A stretch of DNA of 64,000 bases from Deltaproteobacteria bacterium (GTDB taxonomy: Bacteria; Desulfobacterota; Syntrophobacteria; BM002), in contig JAJDNB010000084.1 in the NCBI GenBank assembly GCA_022340905.1, positions 1 through 64,000 of the forward strand, in the 5' to 3' direction. The notes beneath the pieces are model-generated. The model searched no databases and was not told the origin of the DNA. It saw only the letters and a program-made list of their open reading frames with translations. Position numbers and translations under genes: made by a program. Positions 25,350-35,400 of this stretch are shown piece after piece. Position 1 is the first letter of the stretch. Each line of letters begins with the position of its first letter.

Positions 25350-25427
25350 GTAGTCTAGAGATATTCTTTTATATTCTCCGGCTTTTTGGCTGGGGAGCTG
25401 CTGCCAGGAGCAAAGGAACTCAGAGCC

Positions 25428-27173
25428 ATGGTTGAAAAAGCTCTCCCGTCCGAGACCAGTATTTTACACGGGCAATTCAGCCAGCTTTTGGAAAATCTCG
25501 GTATTGGTGTTTTCACCGTTGATATGGAACGGAGGATCACCTCATTCAATGAAGCTGTGCAGCGCCTCACTGGGCTCAAGGAAGAAGAGGTCTTAGGCAA
25601 GAAGTGTTACGAGATTTTTTTCAGCGACCTGTGTCATGGCCAGTGTATGTACAGCGATGCGGTAAAAGCAAGTGGCAAGCCCCTGGCCTTCGATATGGAG
25701 ATTTACGACGAAAGTGGCAACAGACGCCACATTACCAAACTTGTTTCCCCTCTTTTCACTGGGGACGGCAGGGTGAATGGTTGCATCGAGATATTTCAGG
25801 ACCTCTCAGTTTACAGTGAACTATTAAACCGGATTCGTTATGACGAGCACAGGCTTAAACTCATTCTGGACAATTTGGACATTGGGATATTTACAGTAAA
25901 CCGGGGTGGTCACATAACTTCGTTCAATTCAATGGCCGAGTCTATTACAGGCTACAAGCGTCAAGAGATTCTTGGCCAGCATCACGCCAAGCTTACAGGT
26001 TGCAATCTGCCTGGAGAGACCTGCAGTCTGGAGGAATCAATCCTTAGCGGTAAGGTCCTGGCAAATCTCCACCGGCGATTATTTACCAAAGACGGCCGTA
26101 AACTGCCTATCCGCGCCAACTTCATGGCCCTCCGGAATGAAGGGGGAGAAATTATAGGTGGACTAGAGACCTTCCAGGATCTTTCTCTAATCCAGCAGCT
26201 CAACCGTGCCATAAGCAATAAATACACCTTCGCCGATATGATCGGCAAAGATGGAGTAATGCAACAAATCTTTGAGATTCTTCCTGTGGTTGCCGAAAGT
26301 GAAGCCAATGTTCTCGTCGAAGGCCCCACCGGCACGGGCAAGGATCTCCTGGCTAAGATCATCCACAATGCTTCACGGCGAAAAAATAAACCTTTTGTTA
26401 AGGTCAACTGCGCGGCCTTGCCAGACAATTTACTGGAATCAGAGATGTTTGGCTATGTCAAGGGAGCCTTTACCGGAGCGGACCGGGACAAACCCGGCCG
26501 TTTCCAGGAAGCTGACGGAGGGAGCATCTTTCTCGACGAGATAGGTGACATGCCCCTATCCCTTCAGGCCAAACTCTTGCGAGTTTTAGAAGACAGAGAA
26601 TTCTATCCCCTGGGTGGAAGAAAGCTCTGTAGAGTGGATGTGCGGATCATCGCTGCCACCAACCAGATACTTGAAGATCTGGTTAGGGAAAAAAGGTTTC
26701 GCGAAGATCTTTTCTACCGTCTCCATGTGATGCGGCTAGAACTGCCACCTCTGAATGAGCGGCGTGCCGATATACCTCTGCTCATCAACAATTTTGTCAA
26801 GCAATACAACGTCACCAAAGGAGCTTCGGTAACCACAATCGCCGAAGACGCCATGGATATCCTGCTCAATTATGATTATCCGGGCAACATACGTGAGCTG
26901 GAAAATGTCATTGAACACGCCTGTGTGCTCTGCCGGAGCGCAACCATCGAGCGCAGACACCTACCCATGTACCTACAGACTCCCGGTAGCCGCTTGGGGG
27001 AGGACATCGTTTCCAGGACTGATGTGGCCACAGTGCAGCACCAGTGGGAAAAGGAAAGAATAATAGAAGTATTGAAAAAACACCGTTGGCATCGACAACG
27101 AGCTGCCCAGGCCCTGGGCATGGATCGCACCACCTTGTGGCGCAAGATGAAAAGGTATGACATCTCGCCATGA
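25428..27173 (+). CDS. Sigma54-dependent activator with two PAS domains
   Basis: Enhancer-binding protein of 581 residues. Two PAS domains (about 10-125 and 140-255) each hold cysteines in the loop region (FFSDLCHGQCMYSDA; LTGCNLPGETCSLEE), suggesting a redox or metal cue. The AAA+ domain (about 270-500) has Walker A VEGPTGTGKD, the sigma54-contact loop GAFTGA, Walker B GGSIFLDEIGDMPL and the arginine-finger region FREDLFYRLHV. The C-terminal Fis-type helix-turn-helix (RQRAAQALGMDRTTLWRKMKRY) binds DNA. There is no receiver domain. ATG 25428, with AGGA ten bases upstream, is preferred over TTG 25386. Probable target: the operon from 27440. Confidence 0.93.
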   Translation: MVEKALPSETSILHGQFSQLLENLGIGVFTVDMERRITSFNEAVQRLTGLKEEEVLGKKCYEIFFSDLCHGQCMYSDAVKASGKPLAFDMEIYDESGNRRHITKLVSPLFTGDGRVNGCIEIFQDLSVYSELLNRIRYDEHRLKLILDNLDIGIFTVNRGGHITSFNSMAESITGYKRQEILGQHHAKLTGCNLPGETCSLEESILSGKVLANLHRRLFTKDGRKLPIRANFMALRNEGGEIIGGLETFQDLSLIQQLNRAISNKYTFADMIGKDGVMQQIFEILPVVAESEANVLVEGPTGTGKDLLAKIIHNASRRKNKPFVKVNCAALPDNLLESEMFGYVKGAFTGADRDKPGRFQEADGGSIFLDEIGDMPLSLQAKLLRVLEDREFYPLGGRKLCRVDVRIIAATNQILEDLVREKRFREDLFYRLHVMRLELPPLNERRADIPLLINNFVKQYNVTKGASVTTIAEDAMDILLNYDYPGNIRELENVIEHACVLCRSATIERRHLPMYLQTPGSRLGEDIVSRTDVATVQHQWEKERIIEVLKKHRWHRQRAAQALGMDRTTLWRKMKRYDISP

Positions 27174-27182
27174 TCTCCATTC

Positions 27183-27303
27183 GTTGCATATCTTGCAACA
27201 TTAGTTGCATTATGTTGCGAATGAGCTCATCATATAAAAAATAATAGATTACAGATAGTTATAAAAAGTAGCTCCACCTGCTGTTGCATAACTGAAGCAA
27301 CAA
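27183..27303. promoter_or_regulatory. Cluster of TTGCAAC-type activator sites
   Basis: Three sites: GTTGCA-TATCT-TGCAAC (27183-27199); GTTGCATTATGTTGCGAA (27204-27221), whose GTTGCA lies 21 bases, about two helical turns, after the first; and TGTTGC with GCAACA (27283-27302). They lie about 90-200 bases upstream of the -24/-12 promoter, the usual distance for sigma54 enhancers. The half site equals that of the operator at 25328. Confidence 0.6.
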
Positions 27304-27387
27304 GACGCCACCCACCCTTCCATTTTTCTTGCCATTACCTGCACTAAGCAATTGAAATTAAATGATTTTGTTCCTTGCCTAGCTATC

Positions 27388-27403
27388 TGGCACGTACCTG
27401 GCA
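27388..27403 (+). promoter_or_regulatory. Sigma54 promoter
   Basis: TGGCACGTACCTGGCA fits the consensus TGGCACG-N4-TTGCW with one mismatch and exact GG/GC spacing. The predicted start is near 27414, ahead of the ribosome site of the kinase gene. Confidence 0.75.
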
Positions 27404-27439
27404 TTATGATCCAGACACAAACCCATTGGAGTGTTTCGG

Positions 27440-29773
27440 ATGAGTGAGTCAGTGAGAGGAAACTCAAATCGAGATTTTCTCAGAAGGTTGAGGCAAAGTC
27501 TCAGTTTTAAATTGGGTCTGGCGGTGGGTTTGATTTTCCTGGTTGCGGTACTTGCCCTCACCTTCTATCTCGTATCGCTCCAAAAAGAGCAAGCTTTTGA
27601 AAGAATGGTGATGAATGTAAACCAGTTTAGTGACACGGTGAAGCGGGGCGCCCACTACAGCATGCTCAAGAACCAGCGGGAGAGTTTGCACAAGATTATT
27701 GAGGCCATCGGTGCCCAGCCGGGAGTGGAGAAGATCCGGGTATTCAATAAGACCGGCGAAATCATGTTTGCCAGCGCGAAAGAGGATATCGGTACTAATG
27801 TAGATCTACAGGCGGAGGCGTGTTATGCCTGCCACCGGCGGGACCAGCCCCTGGAACGGCTGAGCATGAGCGATCGCACCCGAATCTATCGAAGCCCGGC
27901 AGGAAATCGAGTCCTGGGCATGATCAACCCCATATATAATGAGCCCAGTTGCTGGCAGGCTGCTTGTCACTACCATCCAGCGAAGCAGACCGTCCTGGGG
28001 GTCTTGGATATAGGTCTATCGCTGCAGCCTTTAGATCAGGAAATCCTTGCCACCAAGAAGAAGATTATCTTTTTTGCCACCCTCATCTTCATAGGGGTCA
28101 CCGTTATTGTGGCCGGTTGCATCGTCTATTTCGTTAACCGACCCATTCGCCGCCTGGTTTCAGCTACAAAGCAACTCGCAAGAGGTGACTACGAGCAGGA
28201 GGTGAATACCATTACTCAAGATGAGATCGGCGATCTCTCCCGCTCCTTTGACAAGATGCGACAAAACATCAGAGATCAGGCCAATGCTCTCCAGAAAAGC
28301 AAGGAAGAATATCAGACTCTGTTCACACAGGTTCCCTGCCAGATCAGCGTTCAAAACCGGGACTTTCGCATCACCCAAGTGAACAGGGTCTTCGAGGAGC
28401 GCTTTGGGGACTGCCAAGGGGAGTACTGTTACCGGGCTTACAAGGGCAGGGAGGAGAAATGCTTAGTCTGCCCAGTTGAAAAGACGTTCCAGGACGGCCT
28501 GCCCCATTCAAGCGAGGAGACGGTGGTACGCAAAGATGGCACTCTCGCCTATGTTCTTGCTTTTACCTCCCCCATATTTGACGAAGAGGGTAGGGTGGTG
28601 GCTTCCATGGAGATGGCAACGGATATTACCCAGGTGCGGTTGTTGGAACAGGAGCTTAAGCGATCAGAGGAAAAGTACCGGACCCTGTTTAACAGTGATC
28701 CCAACCCTATTTTTGTAGTGAACCTTGACAACTTGGAGATCAAGGACGCAAACGAACGAGCCCTCAAGTTCTATGGTTTCGCCCGGGATGAAATCCTCGG
28801 CAAAAGCTTTCTGGAGCTATCCGAACCCCAGGAATGGGATCGCCTCAGGAAAGTCCCGTGGGAGAGAGAAGGGGCAGTCTACAAGGTGAGACAGCATACT
28901 AAAGAAACTGAATCAATAGTGGTGAACATACGTTACTCTAGCCTTAAAGACATTGGCCAGGATTCCGTTATTGTCACCACCTCTGATGTGACCGAGCGGG
29001 TCAAGAGCGAAGAGCAGCTCATTCAGGCGAGTAAAATGGCCACCTTGGGCGAAATGTCGGCAGGCGTTGCTCATGAGTTAAATCAACCCCTCTCGGTGAT
29101 AAAGACTTCCGCCAGTTTTCTCACCAAGAAGATAGATCGAAACGAGCCAGTGTCTCCTGATATTCTTCGGGAGTTAGCAGCTGAAATGGACAGTCAGGTG
29201 GACCGTGCTTCACTCATTATAAATCACCTGCGCCAATTTGGCCGGAAAACAGACATTCGCAAAGCAAACGTGCAACTTAATGATTGCATTTCCGGGACCT
29301 TCACGGTTCTAGGCCGCCAGTTGGAAGTTCATGGCATCAAGGTAGAACTGGACTTGGAGCAAGAGTTGCCACCAATAAAAGGTGATCGGAACCGGTTGGA
29401 GCAAGTTTTTCTCAACCTCATCATGAACGCCCGTGATGCCATGGATGAAAAGCAGGAGCGAGCGGGACAGGATATTGAAAAAGTACTCAGGATCTCATCA
29501 AGAACTGCAGGCGATCGGGTGCTGGTGGATGTGTCCGATACCGGACCGGGCATGAGCGAAGAGGTGAAAGAGAAGATATTCGAACCTTTTTTTACCACCA
29601 AACCGGTTGGAAAAGGGACCGGATTAGGCCTGTCAATTAGCTTTGGCATTGTGCGGGACTATGACGGCATCATAGAGGTACAAAGTGTCGAGGGTCGAGG
29701 GACCATATTTTCCCTAAGCTTTCCAACGGCGGCAGAAGAAACCCCGGAGCCCAGGGAGGTTGCTAGTGGCTGA
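27440..29773 (+). CDS. Membrane sensor histidine kinase with CxxCH motifs
   Basis: A 777-residue kinase from ATG 27440, with GGAG eight bases upstream. Membrane segments lie at about 17-45 and 207-232. The periplasmic domain between them has EACYACHRRDQP (C128-x2-C131-H132, c-type haem motif) and CWQAACHYHP (C171-x4-C176-H177). Then come a HAMP linker, a PAS domain with a Cys-rich loop (CYRAYKGREEKCLVCPVEK), a second PAS domain, HisKA (MSAGVAHELNQPLSV, His near residue 548) and HATPase with SDTGPGMSEE and GKGTGLGLSIS. No receiver is attached. It is the first gene after the sigma54 promoter; its stop overlaps the next start, so phosphorelay with the receivers downstream is likely. Confidence 0.93.
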   Translation: MSESVRGNSNRDFLRRLRQSLSFKLGLAVGLIFLVAVLALTFYLVSLQKEQAFERMVMNVNQFSDTVKRGAHYSMLKNQRESLHKIIEAIGAQPGVEKIRVFNKTGEIMFASAKEDIGTNVDLQAEACYACHRRDQPLERLSMSDRTRIYRSPAGNRVLGMINPIYNEPSCWQAACHYHPAKQTVLGVLDIGLSLQPLDQEILATKKKIIFFATLIFIGVTVIVAGCIVYFVNRPIRRLVSATKQLARGDYEQEVNTITQDEIGDLSRSFDKMRQNIRDQANALQKSKEEYQTLFTQVPCQISVQNRDFRITQVNRVFEERFGDCQGEYCYRAYKGREEKCLVCPVEKTFQDGLPHSSEETVVRKDGTLAYVLAFTSPIFDEEGRVVASMEMATDITQVRLLEQELKRSEEKYRTLFNSDPNPIFVVNLDNLEIKDANERALKFYGFARDEILGKSFLELSEPQEWDRLRKVPWEREGAVYKVRQHTKETESIVVNIRYSSLKDIGQDSVIVTTSDVTERVKSEEQLIQASKMATLGEMSAGVAHELNQPLSVIKTSASFLTKKIDRNEPVSPDILRELAAEMDSQVDRASLIINHLRQFGRKTDIRKANVQLNDCISGTFTVLGRQLEVHGIKVELDLEQELPPIKGDRNRLEQVFLNLIMNARDAMDEKQERAGQDIEKVLRISSRTAGDRVLVDVSDTGPGMSEEVKEKIFEPFFTTKPVGKGTGLGLSISFGIVRDYDGIIEVQSVEGRGTIFSLSFPTAAEETPEPREVASG

Positions 29774-31394
29774 AGCCAATTTAAAGCGCGTCCTCCTTAT
29801 CGATGACGAAGAGGGTATCAGAAAGGTCATGTCGATTGCCCTCAAGGACGCCGGCTATGTGGTTTGGACTGCCGAAAGCGGCGAGCAAGGGTTGGAAATA
29901 TTCGAACGAGAGAAACCACCGCTTGTTCTTACTGATATCAAGATGCCGGGGATGGACGGTATTGGAGTGCTTCGGCGCATAAAAGAAATGGAGACCGATT
30001 CCGAGGTAATCATCATAACCGGCCACGGCGAGATGGAACTGGCCATCAGCGCCTTGCAGCTGGAGGCCTCAGATTTTATTACCAAGCCCATACATGACGA
30101 GGCCCTGTTTATTTCTCTAAGGCGGGCCGAGGAAAAAATCTCTCTTAAGAGGCAGCTGCGAGATTATACGGAGAACCTAGAGCTGAAGGTCCAAGAGGCC
30201 ACTGCTGAGATCCAGCGTATCAGTGACTTTCAGGCCAACCTCATCGACAACTCCTTGGATGGGATTGTGGCCGGAGATGCAGAGAGAAAGGTTGTTATTT
30301 TTAATGAAAGCGCCCAGCGGCTGACTGGGTACAGGGAGGGTGAGGTGGTGGGGCGGCTCACCCTAGAAGATCTCTATGATAAGGAGATTGTTGATCTTTG
30401 GCTAAGCCGGGAGGGAGAAGCGCCAGACCCCGCAAGTGAAAAGCGTACTAGTCATCTGGATACAACCATCCAGTCTCGGGAAGGAAGAAAAATTCCAATT
30501 CGATTAAATCACACTATCCTACGAAAAGAAGGCCACAAGGTGGGCTGCGTTACCTTCTTCCAAGACTTACGCGAAATTCGCCGCTTGGAAAAACGGCTGG
30601 TGCAATCAGAGCGGCTGGCTGCCATCGGTCAGACCTCGGCCACTATTGCCCATGCCATAAAAAATATAGTGGGTGGTTTGAAAGGCGGGATGTTTGTGGT
30701 CAATAAGGGCTTCGAGCTATCAAACCAGGACTATCTGCAGAATGGCTGGGACATGGTCCAGCGCAACGTTGCCAAGATCTCAAGCCTGGCCATGGACCTG
30801 CTCACCTATGCCAAGGAGCGGAAACCTGAATACCGCTTAGCAGAAGCCAATACGGTGGCGGCGGAGGCTGTGGAGCTCTTAAAAACGAGGGCAGCGGAGT
30901 TCAAGGTGAATCTAACCTTGGAAGCCACAGAGGGGTTGGAGCCGGTTGCAATGGATGTCAGCGGTATTCATCAATGTTTGGTCAACCTGATCAACAATGC
31001 CATTGACGCCTGCTGGCCAGAAATATGTGGCCATGAACAGGGGCAGGTTGCGGTGCGCACTTGTCGCGACCCGGACTGGGCAGTCTGTTTCGAGGTGGAA
31101 GATAATGGTTGTGGAATAGAGGCGAGCAACAAAGAGAAGATCTTCACCAATTTTTTCAGCACTAAAGGGGCTGACGGTACTGGCTTGGGACTGCTCAACG
31201 TCCAGAAAATTGCCCAAGAACACGGAGGTTCTGTTGAGGTTGAATCTGAGCCCGGCAAGGGCTCAGTATTTCGTCTCTTGCTACCCTCGGGACCCAGCAA
31301 GGATACAGAAGATCTCAACGAAAATGGCACAGAGGAGAATGAGAACCAAGAAGCATACTCGGTCGTGGCCCAAGCAGACAGGAGGAAGTCATGA
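29766..31394 (+). CDS. Hybrid receiver-PAS-histidine kinase (cytoplasmic)
   Basis: A 542-residue protein. An N-terminal receiver has a full set of residues (LLIDDEEG, phospho-acceptor in LTDIKMPGMDG, IITGHG, ITKPI). A coiled coil, a PAS domain (about 160-275) and the kinase core (IGQTSATIAHAIKNIVGG; NLINNAIDAC; DNGCGI; GADGTGLGLLNVQ) follow. GTG 29766 is chosen because GGGAGG lies six bases upstream; the upstream TTG 29760 is less well placed. It overlaps the stops and starts of both neighbours. The receiver-first order suggests it accepts phosphate from the membrane kinase and passes it to the lone receiver at 31988 or the receiver inside HdrA. Confidence 0.92.
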   Translation: MAEANLKRVLLIDDEEGIRKVMSIALKDAGYVVWTAESGEQGLEIFEREKPPLVLTDIKMPGMDGIGVLRRIKEMETDSEVIIITGHGEMELAISALQLEASDFITKPIHDEALFISLRRAEEKISLKRQLRDYTENLELKVQEATAEIQRISDFQANLIDNSLDGIVAGDAERKVVIFNESAQRLTGYREGEVVGRLTLEDLYDKEIVDLWLSREGEAPDPASEKRTSHLDTTIQSREGRKIPIRLNHTILRKEGHKVGCVTFFQDLREIRRLEKRLVQSERLAAIGQTSATIAHAIKNIVGGLKGGMFVVNKGFELSNQDYLQNGWDMVQRNVAKISSLAMDLLTYAKERKPEYRLAEANTVAAEAVELLKTRAAEFKVNLTLEATEGLEPVAMDVSGIHQCLVNLINNAIDACWPEICGHEQGQVAVRTCRDPDWAVCFEVEDNGCGIEASNKEKIFTNFFSTKGADGTGLGLLNVQKIAQEHGGSVEVESEPGKGSVFRLLLPSGPSKDTEDLNENGTEENENQEAYSVVAQADRRKS

Positions 31395-31873
31395 TTGAAT
31401 ATCAAAACATTCTGTATTGCAGTGATTTTTCTGAGGAGGCAGAGATGGCATTCCATCACGCCGTAGACTTCTGCCAGCGGTATAACGCTAAGCTTCATCT
31501 ACTCCATGTGCTGCACTCAGGATACAAGTACATGCGTCACGTGGTGGATGAGTATGTCGACCCCAGTAAGGATGAAGAAGTTGCAGACGATACGCTGATC
31601 AATCAAGCGGAGGAAGACCTCAAGTCTAAGTATGGAAGCCGGTTGGAAAATTGTAATCAGGCTGTCTTCGCAGTTCGAGTAGGGGTTCCCTTCGTGGAAA
31701 TTGTTCGCTACGCCAGAGAGCACAAGGTGGATTTCATCATCATGGGTGCTTCGGGTAGCTCGGAGTTGGACAAGCAGACCTTCGGCAGCACGGTGGAAAA
31801 TGTCGCCAGGCGGGCACACTGCCACGTGATGGCCATCCGCAACCCGGAGCTGGCCTTTAAGCTCCCCGACTGA
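31391..31873 (+). CDS. Universal stress protein (UspA family)
   Basis: A 160-residue UspA-fold protein. It begins IEYQNILYCSDFSEEAEMAFHHAVDF and has the ATP-binding pattern GASGSSELDKQTFGSTVENVARRAHCHV (shown in part) with G-x2-G-x9-G-S. ATG 31391 overlaps the stop of the hybrid kinase by four bases. Usp proteins bind ATP or other small molecules and tune metabolism under starvation or redox stress. Here its place between kinases and Hdr genes suggests a role in the same response. Confidence 0.92.
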   Translation: MIEYQNILYCSDFSEEAEMAFHHAVDFCQRYNAKLHLLHVLHSGYKYMRHVVDEYVDPSKDEEVADDTLINQAEEDLKSKYGSRLENCNQAVFAVRVGVPFVEIVRYAREHKVDFIIMGASGSSELDKQTFGSTVENVARRAHCHVMAIRNPELAFKLPD

Positions 31874-31987
31874 TTCGGCGGTGAACGGAATTGGTCAGGT
31901 TGGAAGGTGGAGCAGATGAGCAGATTATGGGTATAAGGCGAGGGTATTACATAAGAAGGAAATGATTCCAGTGAGAAGGAGAATATC

Positions 31988-32386
31988 ATGAAGAAAAAGA
32001 GGATCTTGGTGGTGGATGACGAGCTGGACATGCGCACCTTCATCACCACTCTGCTAGAGACCAGTGGCTACAAACCGATTATCGCCATCAACGGAGAAGA
32101 GGGCATTCTCAAAGCCCGGGAGAAAAAACCGGCGGCAATTATCCTCGATGTGATGATGCCCCGAGAGGGCGGGATCCAAATGTATCGGGAACTGAAAACT
32201 GATGAGCAACTCAAGGATATTCCGGTGATTATGCTGTCGGCCATAGCCAAAAAGACCTTTTTCCATTCCCAACAAGTGCTAAATACCTATAGAGGACAAA
32301 AGGTTCCAGAGCCGGCTGCATACATAGAGAAGCCGCCGGAGACCGCGGAGCTTCTCCAGATTCTCGAACAGTGTCTCGGTTGTTAG
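31988..32386 (+). CDS. Stand-alone response-regulator receiver
   Basis: A 132-residue single-domain receiver with VVDDELD acid pair, phospho-acceptor aspartate in IILDVMMPREGG, the serine of IMLSAI and the lysine of YIEKPPE, so it should be phosphorylatable. It has an insertion (AKKTFFHSQQVLNTYRGQKVPEPA) between the switch serine and the lysine. No output domain. AAGGAGA six bases before ATG 31988. It may be a phosphate shuttle between the two kinases and the Hdr-linked receiver. Confidence 0.9.
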   Translation: MKKKRILVVDDELDMRTFITTLLETSGYKPIIAINGEEGILKAREKKPAAIILDVMMPREGGIQMYRELKTDEQLKDIPVIMLSAIAKKTFFHSQQVLNTYRGQKVPEPAAYIEKPPETAELLQILEQCLGC

Positions 32387-32428
32387 GAACGATTAATCGA
32401 ATTAACTGGTTTCAAGTGAGGTTAGATT

Positions 32429-35400
32429 ATGGCAGCGAAAATTGGCGTTTACATTTGTCATTGTGGAACCAACATTGCTGGCAAGGTGGACACTGAGAAG
32501 GTGGCGGAGTTCGCTAAGGGGTTGAGAGATGTTGTAGTCGCCCGGGACTACAAGTTCATGTGTTCAGATCCTGGCCAGGAGATGATCCAAAAGGACATTC
32601 AGGAACTGGGTCTTAACCGAGTGGTGGTGGCCTCTTGCTCCCCTAGACTTCATGAGAAGACCTTTCAGGGCGCGTGCCAGAGAGCAGGTGTCAACCCTTA
32701 TCTTTTTCAGATGGCTTGTATTCGTGAACACTGTTCTTGGGTAGTCGAAGATAAGGATGAGGCCACCAGCAAGGCTAAGACTCTCGTAGCGGCGGCGGTG
32801 AGCCGGGTAAGTCAACATCAGAGACTTGCTACCAGGGAGGTGGGCGTCCACCCGGATGTGATGGTGGTTGGCGCAGGCATTGCCGGAATCCAGGCGGCGC
32901 TGGACATCGCCAAATCAGGCCACCAAATCTACCTAGTGGAGCGAAATCCCTCCATTGGTGGGCACATGATGAAGTTTGACAAGACCTTTCCCACCCTGGA
33001 CTGCGCTGCCTGCATTTCCACGCCCAAAACGGTAGCTGTAGCCCAGGAGCCAAATATCCACCTCTTTTCCTATAGCGAAGTGGCTGAGGTGAATGGCTAT
33101 GTGGGAAATTACACGGTCAAGATCAAGAGAAAAGCCCGTTATGTCCGAGAGGACCAATGCACTGGCTGCGGCCAATGTTCAGAAGTGTGTCCGGTTTCCA
33201 TGCCCAGCGAGTTCGATGAGTATCTCAGTGAACGCAAGGCTATTTACCGCTTTTTCCCTCAGGCAGTGCCAATTACCTATTGCATTGACAAAAAGGATCG
33301 GGCCCCATGCACCATTACCTGCCCTGCAGGCATTAATGTGCAGGGTTATGTTCAACTTATTGGCAAAGGAAAGTACAAGGAAGCTGTTCAGCTGATCATG
33401 GAACGGCTGCCCCTGCCAGGCGTGTTGGGGCGAGTATGTCCCCATCCCTGCGAGTTTCAATGTCGCCGGGCAGAAATTGATGAAGCAGTGGCCATCAGGG
33501 ATCTGAAACGATTTGCAGCCGATCAGGTGGATTTGGCAGAGCTACCCAAGCCCGAAATCGAGGAACGGCCTGAAAAGGTCGCGGTGGTAGGATCCGGGCC
33601 CGCCGGGCTCGCAGTGGCCTACTATCTTCGACTGAAGGGCTACCAGATTACCATATTTGAGGCCCTGCCAGTACTGGGTGGCATGCTGCGCGTGGGCATA
33701 CCGGATTACCGGCTTCCTCCAGAACTCCTTGATCAAGAAATAAACAACATACTGCGGCTGGGAATTGAAACGCAGACCGGGAAAAGACTTGGATTTGATT
33801 TTACCCTGGAAGATTTGAAGAAGGACGGTTATCAGGCTGTTTTCCTCGGTATTGGCGCTCACCGTAGCTTGAAAATGGGCATCAGTGGGGAGGAGGATTT
33901 TGAGGGTGTGGTAGATGCGGTAGATTTTCTCAGGGAAGTAAACCTGGGCGAGCGTGCAAGGCCGGGCAAGAGGGTAGTGGTTATCGGCGGCGGTAACGTT
34001 GCCATCGATGCTGCTCGGGCAGCAGTGCGCCTTGGGTGTGAGCAGGTAAACATCGTCTATAGACGAAGCCGGGAAGAGATGCCAGCGTACCCGGAGGAGA
34101 TCGAGGGAGCCTTGTCCGAAGGGGTGGAGCTTCACTACCTTACTGCTCCTGTGGGCATTGTGGGCACCAACGGCAAAGTAAACGGTTTTGAGTGCATTCG
34201 AACTGAACTGGGGCCTCCCGATGAAAGCGGCAGGCGGAGGCCAGTACCGGTAGAAGGCTCTGAATTCGTCATTGAGTGTGATGCGGTCATCCCAGCAATA
34301 GGCCAGCAGCCTGATGTGGACTGGGCAGTGGAACAGGGCGAACTCGAAATCACCAGACGCAACACCTTGGTGGTAGACCCGCACACCATGCAGACGGCAA
34401 TCCCTGGTGTGTTTAGTGCTGGTGATTCAGTAAGTGGACCGGCAACGGTTATTGAAGCTGTGGCCTCCGGCCATAAGGCAGTGGAAGCCATACACCGCTA
34501 CATCGAAGGGGAGGAGCTCGCTGTTTACGCCGAGGAGCTTGAAGCAAGAGAAGCCCCGGGGCAGGACTGGAGGGAGCTGCCTGAAGATTATCCGGTGGAG
34601 GCAAGAGCGCATCTGCCCCACAAAGACCCCCAGGAGAGCAGATCTCATTTTGGCGAGGTGGCCCTGGGATTCGAGGAGGAAGAGGCGAGAAGAGAGGCGA
34701 ATCGCTGCATCAATTGTGGCATCTGTTGCGAGTGTATGGAGTGTGTCCGAGCCTGTGAGAGAAATGCTGTCGACCATAACATGGAGGAGGAAGAAGTTGA
34801 GGTCAAGGTGGGGAGCATCATCATGGCTACCGGATTTCAGGTTCTTGATCCCACTCCAATGAAGCAGTACGGTTATGGACGGTTCAAAGAGGTCTACACT
34901 GGTCTGGAGTTCGAGCGGCTGAACAATGCAGTGGGCCCCACGGGTGGAAAGATAGTAATGAAAAATGGCAAACCGCCAGCCAGCGTTGGCATCATCCACT
35001 GCGTGGGAAGTCGTGATGTTAATTACCACGAGTACTGCTCACGAGTGTGCTGCATGTATGCTCTCAAATATGGCCATCTTATCAAGGAAAAAGCCGGGCA
35101 TGACACGCAGGTCTATAATTTTTACATTGACATGCGATGTTTTGGCAAAGGATACGAGGAATTTTACCGTAGACTTCAAGAAGAGGGGATTACCTTCATA
35201 CGGGGAAAACCTGCCGAGATTACGGACCAGGCCATAGGAGCTGAGGAAGAGGGCAAACTTATCATTATTGGTGAAGACACCTTGATTGGTAAAAAGCTAC
35301 GGGTGCCCGTGGACATGGTTGTTCTTTGTACGGCTATGGAGCCCACTAAAGATGCTGCTGAGGTGGCTCGGGTGTTTGGCATCAACCAGGGAGGCGATGG

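Noticed and set aside
33542-34384. Long minus-strand frame of 280 codons opposite the HdrA-GltD gene.
   Set aside because: It is a shadow of a strongly coding sense strand and matches no family.
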